Shown: positions 56,894-64,000 of the stretch, piece after piece
Layout: each line of letters begins with the position of its first letter
Position numbering within the stretch: the stretch's first letter is position 1
Assembly (NCBI GenBank): GCA_948470475.1
Contig: OX419339.1
Location: 7,299,185 to 7,363,184 of the forward strand
DNA: 64,000 bases
Direction of reading: 5' to 3'
Source: Galaxea fascicularis
Taxonomy: Eukaryota > Cnidaria > Anthozoa > Scleractinia > Euphylliidae
The notes under the pieces: model-generated
Told to the model about the DNA's origin: nothing
The model's input: only the letters and a program-made list of their open reading frames with translations
The model's database searches: none
Made by a program: the position numbers and the translations under genes

Positions 56894-58064
56894 ATGATCA
56901 TGAACTGTTCAAGATTTTCAGTTTTCCTCGTCCTGATGCTCGTTGCGACAGTGGCTGTTATTCCTTCGTGTGAAAGTTTTACTGCAAATCACAGCTGGAA
57001 AAGAAGACTTGAAATACAGGTTTAAAACATTGATATGTTGAGTTTCCATACTAACACGTATTCTCATTATTTTCGATGTAAACTGGATATCACCAAGCCT
57101 ATGGTCGAAATTAGTTACTCGCCTTCACGAGAATATTTGTATAAAAAGAGCCCGAGTCCAGGTAAAACTAAGTTCAGTTACCCAATCATCGAGACCTTTA
57201 CCTACCACAGAACACCAGTAGCCACAATTTCAAATAGTATTTGTTTTTGTAGATCAGATGCTGGACTAAGATTTATGATGAACGCTTAGAGGACTCACAT
57301 TCAGGGGGAAAGATGGCGTCGTTTAATTAAGCCCAAGGATTTTAGTTCCTTACCCGTTTTGTTGCTTTAAGAGGCACTAGCAGCTTTGTGCATATGTATG
57401 GGTACACGAAGTGGATATACATTTTGTCAGAAAACGCTTGTCATCCACTGTCATTTCACTCAACCCGTTTCGATAAACTGATTGAACAATGTACACTAAA
57501 TATTGCTTGCACTGAATCAGCCACAAGAAGCTGTGATTTCTTCATTTGACCTCTCGTTGTTACACAAAACAGAAAACAATTGTCGGTGTTCCACTTAAGC
57601 ACGCAATGGGTGCAAAAGGCTATGCTTTATTGAGTTGAGGAGTGGAGGGTATCTCTTCAGTCGGGCTATTTAATTTATATTATTTCATATCGTATTTCTT
57701 TCTATGATTTCTTTCTAATTTGTTGTTAAGAGGAGCCGGTTAATTTATGTTTGTTTGTAAGGAACCTGCTATTCATGAACAAATAAATATATTTAAATTC
57801 ATTTTAACATTTTTATTTTAATGTATTGTCAGGATTGTTAAATATTCACATTCATTTATTTTGAAAGTTCATTAATATCAGTCTGCTATGTATATTTTCT
57901 GATATGTAAATAGCCAGGCAAGTTTAACATTATGATCTTTTTTCTTCGTTTAGAGCAAGCGTGCATTGGAGAAGGTATGCAGAGCAGTTCGCGAACATTG
58001 CAAGAGGGAGTCAGTTATACCAGAGGATCCCAAAGATGCTCACCTTCCTAATAACGCGCGATGA
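56894..58064 (+). CDS. Small secreted peptide precursor, gene H (2 exons)
   Basis: Exon 1 is 56894-57019 (42 codons; a second in-frame ATG lies two codons later) with donor CAG|GTTTAA, phase 0 but weak. Exon 2 is 57954-58064 after the acceptor TTTTTTCTTCGTTTAG and ends at TGA. The product has 78 residues. The signal peptide ends at PSCES, before FTANHSW, matching the QCESFT and SCDSF junctions of genes B and I. KRR at residues 35-37 is a likely propeptide cleavage site, and SKR at the start of exon 2 is another. The core is ALEKVCRAVREHCKRE (C-x6-C), followed by an acidic, Pro-rich tail. B, C and H share L-x2-[ILV]-C-x6-C, the best evidence for one family. A single intramolecular disulfide is expected. 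Secreted by inference; receptor or target unknown. Confidence 0.85.
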
Positions 58065-58197
58065 AAGCTCTTTATGCTGATGGTACAATCACTATTCAAA
58101 AAAATCAAAGAAATTGAGTAATAATTTAACGGGACAAAACTCCACGAGTACAAGGTCCAACAACTAGATGGAAGTGTAAACATCTAAACAAAATGGC

Positions 58198-58203
58198 AAT
58201 AAA
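58198..58203 (+). promoter_or_regulatory. Poly(A) signal of gene H
   Basis: AATAAA 134 bp after the gene H stop. Confidence 0.65.
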
Positions 58204-58209
58204 GCTTAT

Positions 58210-59350
58210 CAGTCTTAAATGCATACCGTGTGGTTGCTGTTTTTCAAAGAAGACAGGTTTGAAAGTCATTTATTTCTAGTCAGTCTTGACTCGGATGTCT
58301 TTTCACTGATAATCGCTTTCTGGGCTTATCCTTTCTACTGGTAATCTTATTTTTCACGCGCAGTTAACAGAAAATAAAATTTAAAGTAATGGTGGACAGC
58401 GTAAAATTGTTGCCCCTCTTACAAAATGTTGGGGAGGAGTTATTACCATAAACGGCCAGTCAGGCAGAATTCATGGCAGGTTGTTCCGGTCTCTACTTTC
58501 TAATCATTACAGCCTCAAATGTAACAATTATCAGTTAAACAACACAAACAAACAACAATCTTTATTTGTACTCCTTCTTGCTCAAAAGATAATTTCGACA
58601 ATGAAAATATTAAAGATAAAAATTTAGAGTACTGACTGTTTGGAATAACCATAGGGGCTAGTGGAACTAGCAGGTTAGCAAGAAGACTGAAGCACAAATG
58701 CACACATAAAAAGAAAAAAAAAAAGAGATAAGAAGAACAACGCTATTTCGACGCTATGAAGGAAGCCTAAAATACTTAAGTTTGATTCTGAATGCAAAGC
58801 ATTAAGATTTATCGTTATTTAAAATTCGTCCTCATTTGCGTCTTTATGAACAACCTGATTATTATTTTAAAAAATGAAGCACCCAATTTACTTATAAACG
58901 ACGCACCAGTCTTGTGGTTATCATGTTTGTTTAACTCCTGCATGGAAGACATGCCTTCCTACCAGGCCACTTGAATGCATCACTAAACGCAAGGTTCAGT
59001 GAGGTGTCACTTTAGATCTTTCTAGCTAAGAAACTCAGTATGACATTACAACTATTTTACTGCTAAACAGAAGGATCTTTGATCACGACCGAACAAATAA
59101 ATAGTATTAACCAAGTTTTATGTTTTCTGGAGGCTTCTTGAAATTACTTGAATTAATTCGTGATTTTCTCCTGAAACACATTCTTTCGATGTTTGTCTGC
59201 AAATTCCTGCAGTTTTGTTAGTAAGTTGTTCTAGATTTATAAGTAATCTACGAGTAAAGAGCGTTGTATTGCCAATCCCCTATGAATGGCAGTTGTTACC
59301 TAGGAACCAGGGAAAATTTAACTTCTACATCATGATGTGGAGAAAATTGT
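58210..59350. other. Intergenic stretch, nothing recognised
   Basis: No gene or clear repeat beyond a short A run near 58711-58723. Confidence 0.35.
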
Positions 59351-59355
59351 TGACA

Positions 59356-59418
59356 TATAAAGGCAATCGAGGAAGATAGACTCGCAGGCAAAAAGAACTG
59401 CTTCGATTCCCCTAAAAC
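59356..59418 (+). promoter_or_regulatory. Candidate TATA box and non-coding first exon
   Basis: TATAAA at 59356 is followed about 60 bp later by a consensus donor, AAAAC|GTGAGT (GT at 59419). No ATG lies between them, so it would be a short non-coding first exon. The next possible coding segment is the frame at 59496. Confidence 0.3.
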
Positions 59419-59495
59419 GTGAGTCTTGAAAAGCTAGCTACTCGTGGAGTGGGATCAGATCACTTCGTGAGTAAGAAATCAGTAAAAATCGTATA

Positions 59496-59834
59496 ATGAT
59501 GAGGTCACTGATCAACTACGTAATGTCTCTTGAAACTAGAGTTCGAACTGTTCGGTATTTTAAAAAACGCGAACAACTGATTGCTTTAGACTATCACAAG
59601 GTTCACAAATCTGCTGGTTTACTGAAAGATTTTCTTTTTCTTAGGGGTAAGAAAATATTAATTGTTGAATATCAGCAGCATTGCGATAGCTATCAGCTCC
59701 CAGAAGAGACCATGCCTAGAAAAAGAAATTTTTGGAAGTTAAAAAACAATTTTACCAAGAACAACCAAAAGATATCACGACCGTGGGGTGGCGGTAGCGA
59801 AAACATCATTTATAAAATTTTAAGGCCCAGATGA
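59496..59834 (+). CDS. Hypothetical basic protein, weakly supported
   Basis: A 112-codon frame that starts MMRSLINYVMSLETRVR and is rich in Lys, Arg and Asn. It has no signal peptide and no domain that I recognise. In its favour are a TATA box and consensus donor just upstream (59356-59419) and an acceptor inside it (ATTTTCTTTTTCTTAG at 59643), so the true exon may be only the 3' half, beginning at GKKILIVEYQQHC. Against it, the frame runs into the terminal repeat of a MITE at 59821 and uses it for its last codons. It could be a remnant exon or chance. Confidence 0.25.
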   Translation: MMRSLINYVMSLETRVRTVRYFKKREQLIALDYHKVHKSAGLLKDFLFLRGKKILIVEYQQHCDSYQLPEETMPRKRNFWKLKNNFTKNNQKISRPWGGGSENIIYKILRPR

Positions 59835-59906
59835 AACGCTGTTCTTCACATGAGCCGAACTAAAGTCCACGTGAAGTACGGTTTTTGACCCTATTATGTT
59901 TGACTG

Positions 59907-60162
59907 AGGCCATGTCCACACTGATGCGTTTTTGTTTGAAAAGGCATTGATATGTATGCGTTTTGGCCTCCTGTCCACACTGATACGCTCGAAAACGCTG
60001 AGCGTTTTCATTGAAAACGGATCCTTTCGAAAACGCTGTTGAATGTGAATCGTACTGAAAACGCTACGGCATCCGTATCAGTGTGGACGCAGATCAATCG
60101 ATGCGTTTTTACACCTATCGAAAACGCATTCAAACAAAAACGCATCAGTGTGGACATGGCCT
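59907..60162. mobile_element. 256-bp MITE with long perfect termini
   Basis: AGGCCATGTCCACACTGATG followed by CGTTTTTGTTTGAA is repeated exactly in inverse at the right end (34 bp). The interior is filled with GAAAACGC and TCCACACTGATACG words in both orientations, giving extra internal hairpins. Confidence 0.9.
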
Positions 60163-60249
60163 GAATTTATTTGGATCGGCTGAGGCGTTCTTCACGGCTG
60201 GCCAGGCAGGAATAACAGCTGAAGATAGAGTTTGCGTCAAACGCCGATC

Positions 60250-61072
60250 AACTCAACTCATTTATTAATAGACAAATAACAACTGTACAATTATATTTGT
60301 TACCCACAGTTAGCAAAGCTTTTCGAGGTGGGTAACAATTAACGATAAATTTTGATTTAACAGTCATTTTCCAAGACTGGAAGAGTTGAAAATTATGGAC
60401 AATATACTTGTAATAGCGAAGAAAAAAAAATAAACAAATAAGTAAGCTTAGCGATAAGTAAGGAAGAAAGACGAGAAGAAGTAATCGCCCCAAAATCAAC
60501 ATACACCTCCTCAATCTCTAAAATCTTTAAGGGTAATTTACGCAATTTTTGCTTAAAAAGTGTTTTACTCAACTTGCGTAGCTTAGGAGGAATTTTGCTC
60601 CAGATTTTCATCCCAGTTCTTGAAAAGGATAATAACTGTTGATTAGTTGTGGATCCTTGGACGTGAAAATTACCAACAGCTGCAAATCTGGTATACTGAG
60701 AGTGTATAAAATCAGAAAGGATGAAAAGATCAGTAATTTTGGAGGGAGCGCAATGGTTAGCAACGTCATGCGTGAGGATAGCCATATACTTGAAGAAAAG
60801 TAAATTCAAAGGTAATATGCTAGAGCTTAGAAACAGAGGAATTGCATGAGCTCTGGAGTCAGCGAAGTATATTAAACGGAGAGCTCTTTTTTGCGAATAA
60901 ATACTTTGTTCAGATAACAATTAGCAGCTTGGCCCCAGGCGGTAAGACCATAAGAAATGTATGGCTCAATTAACGAACGATAAATCCTTAAAAGAGTATT
61001 TGTAGGTACAAAATGCCTGAGCCTCGCACTAATACCAACACCTTTGCTTATTTTGGATGAAATGTGATCCAT
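60250..61072 (-). pseudogene. Non-LTR retrotransposon fragment (C-terminal reverse-transcriptase end)
   Basis: On the minus strand, 61072-60900 encodes ARLRHFVPTNTLLRIYRSLI and EPYISYGLTAWG, and after a frameshift 60890-60500 continues with QKRALRLIYFADSRAHAIPL, LNLLFFKYMAIL and FHVQGSTTNQQLLSFSRTG. This is the typical segment after the reverse-transcriptase core in CR1-like elements. The core itself is absent, so the copy is 5'-truncated. It differs in sequence from the two other LINE fragments in the window. Confidence 0.8.
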
Positions 61073-61297
61073 GCGATTTTCACATGAGCCGAACCAAATA
61101 CATTATATATAATCATGTTAATGTATATCTCCCTAAATGTATACGTAAGCTTCAATCTGTTTATTTTCATGATCTAGTTAAGTTCGGCTGAATTGATTTC
61201 GGTGTTTGACTCAGCAGGCGAACTTAACTAATTTGGGTCGACCTAAACTGTAATTAAGTTCGGCTCATGTGAAGTACAGCATTTGACCTGGGCCTAA

Positions 61298-62858
61298 GGA
61301 CCGGCGCGGTTCCAAGTTTGAACGAAAAAGAAAAATTTGCCTCGAGTGTCCTCCATAAAAACGTGAAATCATAAGGAAACGGACCAAAAAGTGTTATGAA
61401 TGTGCGAAGTTGATGTTTGCTAGGTAAACCCATTGCTTTGATGTTCTCTTTGTTGTCGCCGTCGTACCATGGGGGGGGGGGGGGGGAAGGGGAGGTATAG
61501 TTCATTTGGTCAATTTGCTGAGCTCCCTCTGCCCAATTATATTAGCCCTATTACGGGCCAAGACATTGTAATAAGTAAGTCATTGAAGTGAGATCTTCAG
61601 TCCGTTGCAAAACAATTTTTTCTGACGCTAAACCGGTTGAACCAATAAACATTGAAAAAAAAAGTTATCATGTTCCGTAAATTATCAAGCTGTTATGGAG
61701 CATGCCTCCGGCCATCCCATTGAACACTTATAATATTCTTCGTTTACCTATCAAATTAGGGTGAATTTGTTCTATCCACAGCTGTTTTAAGTCGCGTAAG
61801 AAGCGACGATGGTTTATAGTGTTTTTATATTATCATTTTAAAAAACGTGATAAATTAAGATGAATTCAGCAAAGCAAGCAACAAGCAGTAATTTATCTTT
61901 CAAACCAAACTTTTTCCTCTAACGTAAAACTGCTCGAGGAACCAGAGTTTTCTCCGTGTGATTGACCGTCGAGATCCTGTATCCTTTTTTACATCCGCGT
62001 TCACCGTTACAAAGCCCGGCTTATGGCGACAGTTAACGTTCGTTTTTTCCCAGCTTTCTAGCATCACACAGAAAATTCAGTATTTCGGGGACATGCTTAA
62101 TTTTTCTTTATTGAGTGGTCCCTGGAAACGTAAGACAGACTGAGCTGGATAACTATTAGTGCTCACTTTTTGATGTTTTCATAGCTAACAACGAAACACA
62201 GTCAAAACGTCTGGTTTATCTGCGAGTCTGTTTTATTAACGGATCTTAATTACTTTTTCTTGAGTGTTAACTAGCACTGAACTTAAGTAAACAATTCTCC
62301 GACAAAAACTCCACTATCTAAGCATATTGAACATATACCGACCGACCGAATAAGTTTTAGCCATATTTAAGGGCAACATCGGCGCAATCTTTTGATTTCT
62401 ACTTTCATTATCCATGAATTCATGAAATCATGAGAGTAACCTTACTTTAATGAATTTTGATTACTTCCGACTCTTGCAGCAATAAGAAAATGTAACTTTT
62501 CTAAAAAAAAAAAAGTTCCAGTACAGATTGTTTAATTCTAAGCGGGATTCTTACATGACTGATGCGGTTTTAAAAAGACGTTGTGAAACTTTACTTTCAT
62601 TCCAAATATCTCGTAGACCGTTGTATCGAATTTGCATGCAGCCTTATTTTTATTTTTTTCAAGTTTCGTGTAATCACTTAATATTGGCTGTGGCCATTAA
62701 AGAGGCGGCTTAGCAAAAGCCTTAAGCTGTTAAACGCAAAATATATAGACTATTCAAAATCGTTTTGTTTACTTCCGAGCCTTACACATTACGGTAACTT
62801 AATCACTTTTTAATGAGCAGTTAAAGCTCGCTTTTGTTCATGTAAGTGACATCTAAAA
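61298..62858. other. Intergenic stretch upstream of gene I
   Basis: A G homopolymer lies at about 61470-61487. No gene recognised. Confidence 0.4.
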
Positions 62859-62862
62859 CGGT

Positions 62863-62868
62863 TATAAA
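62863..62868 (+). promoter_or_regulatory. TATA box of gene I
   Basis: TATAAA in CGGTTATAAATTTAG, 124 bp before the ATG. The context GTTATAAAT is shared with gene H. Confidence 0.65.
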
Positions 62869-62986
62869 TTTAGCGAGGCATTAAATTGAACGATCATTTC
62901 CACCTGTAACTCAAAGGCTCCTCCTTTAACTGTGTGACTTAACACTGTCAGTGACTGTTTTAACGGAAAAACTACAGAGAGAAAAG

Positions 62987-63100
62987 ATGAAGACCAAGCT
63001 TGCCGCCTTTCTGGTGCTGACCCTTGTTGCAGTCGCTGTTTATCTTCCCTCTTGTGACAGTTTTGGACTACACGACGCCAAGAAGAGAAGCGAAATGCAG
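62987..63100 (+). CDS. Small secreted peptide precursor, gene I (exon 1 only, partial)
   Basis: Exon 1 has 38 codons and ends at CAG|GTTAAA, phase 0. The signal peptide (MKTK start, core rich in L, V and A) ends at PSCDS, followed by FGLHDAKKR, so the dibasic site comes only about nine residues after the predicted cleavage. The closest relative is gene H, 6 kb upstream: PSCDSF against PSCESF, and both exons end in Q before the intron. No convincing second exon lies in the remaining 900 bp. A candidate after TACTTCTGTAG (63381) gives only seven residues. I therefore expect exon 2 beyond the window end, probably with the C-x6-C core. Function unknown. Confidence 0.75.
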
Positions 63101-64000
63101 GTTAAAGTCTTAATTTTTTTGTCTAATTTTAGCCTCGTAATTTCTAACTTCAACTTGATTATAAAAATTACAATATAACTTGTTGCAAAATTCAAAGAAG
63201 TATACGCTTGAAGTAATCTGGAATATCATAGCGAAGGATGATCAAAATCGTATTTAACCCTTAATCCTAAGAGTGATCAGCATCGAATTTCTCCTTGTAA
63301 TATCAACGCTTTATAAAACAGAGCGATCACGAGAATTGAGGACAGAATCACACTTGATATTTTACCCTACTACTTCTGTAGGAAATGTGTAGCAGAAACA
63401 AATGAGAACTTAACTTTTGATCTCAGTAGTTAAAGGGTTAAGGGCTGAAAAGCAGGTCTTGGAACTACTCAAACCTAGCTTTGAAGTGCTCCTACTGCGG
63501 ACATTTTATTAAACCATAAAGAGTCGAATATAGGTATCAAGAGAAAAATGTCTGGTTTGTCAGTGGGGCATTTATTTAACATTTTTTTAGTAATAAAGGT
63601 ATTGTGATACTTGCTTTGCCATGGTTATCTTAGGTTTAGTGAGAGTTTTTCTTCAGTTCCGTTCGACCAGGTTTTGTATGTTATCCACATTCCTTATTGC
63701 ACCTTTCAACAAGTACTCGATCGGAACCAATTCAATACAGTATCGACAAATATGATCAATTTATAATTTTTTGTACAAAAGTAACAGAAGGGTAAGAAAA
63801 AAACTCGTTATATTTTCCTGGGATAATATAACGTTGGAAAAGTTACACATCCCGACAAAATTAAAAAAAGGCAAGCCATTTGTGATGATGGGTCTACTGT
63901 TAACCAAGGGCAAACACAAGTTGCATGGTGACAATAAATTTTTATCATGACCACAATGATTATGAAAATTGAAATTGGAATCTCTGGTGAAATTAAAAAT
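63101..64000 (+). other. Gene I intron (presumed), runs off the window
   Basis: AT-rich sequence without a supported exon. An AATAAA near 63591 has no plausible coding exon before it. Confidence 0.45.

Larger units (their letters stand above)
59821..61297. mobile_element. MITE with TAGGCCCAG termini, split by two insertions
   Basis: AAGGCCCAGATGAAACGCTG with CTTCACATGAGCCGAAC at the left is matched in inverse at the right by GTTCGGCTCATGTGAAG and CAGCATTTGACCTGGGCCTAA ending at 61297. Further internal GTTCGGCTGAATTG and GGCGAACTTAAC words belong to it. A 256-bp MITE and a LINE fragment lie inside, so this is the oldest layer of the nest. Confidence 0.75.

Noticed and set aside
63382..63405. 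Second exon for gene I after TACTTCTGTAG
   Set aside because: It would add only seven residues and has no nearby poly(A) signal; the real exon is more likely beyond the window.

Overview
This window looks like nuclear DNA of a cnidarian, most likely a hexacoral such as a stony coral or a sea anemone. The evidence is an AT-rich, intron-bearing, gene-poor sequence crowded with short inverted-repeat elements, CR1/L2-like non-LTR relics, a K02A2.6-like Ty3/gypsy element, and a tRNA-derived repeat of a type I associate with cnidarian genomes. The species cannot be fixed from the sequence alone. There are no rRNA genes, no CRISPR array and no convincing functional tRNA.

The host genes are all tiny. 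I find nine genes or gene fragments for small secreted peptides, called A to I here, spread over the whole window. A (about 1.6 kb) is on the minus strand. B (12.65-13.38 kb), C (21.1-23.1 kb), D (27.8-28.4 kb), E (35.0 kb), F (35.9 kb), G (52.3-54.4 kb), H (56.9-58.1 kb) and I (63.0 kb, cut by the window end) are on the plus strand. B, C, D, G and H share one plan: a TATA-like box 56-112 bp before the ATG (weak in C), a first exon of 41-45 codons carrying a signal peptide that ends near a Q/S-C-E/D-S/A-F motif, a phase-0 intron directly after an A/G-purine codon, a short second exon, and AATAAA soon after the stop. In B, C and H the second exon carries L-x2-[ILV]-C-x6-C. Several precursors have dibasic sites, some preceded by glycine, as in processed and amidated peptides. 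I read this as a locally expanded, fast-diverging family of secreted peptide precursors. E and F are different: one coding exon behind a good splice acceptor, with possible amidation sites (HGKR in E; KR-GRF-G-RR in F).

The rest is mostly transposable-element sequence. From left to right: a 1.4-kb foldback element (4472-5859), a 142-bp palindrome with an attached inverted-repeat element (9307-9789), two copies of a roughly 1-kb dispersed repeat (13.9-15.1 and 16.6-17.5 kb) flanking an 839-bp inverted-repeat element, several MITEs (19.2, 23.6, 25.5, 37.5, 39.4, 59.9 kb), a dead minus-strand LINE (29.3-31.1 kb), a dense nest of related CGATCGGCG repeats (40.5-41.6 kb), a tRNA-like sequence inside an inverted-repeat element (42.6-43.0 kb), a truncated LINE with a (TTA)n tail (43.9-45.2 kb), a complete and apparently young LTR retrotransposon (45519-50047) inserted in an older MITE, and a triple nest of MITE, MITE and LINE (59.8-61.3 kb).

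All intron-exon models were read by eye from splice signals. Transcript data would be decisive, and the weakest calls are marked.
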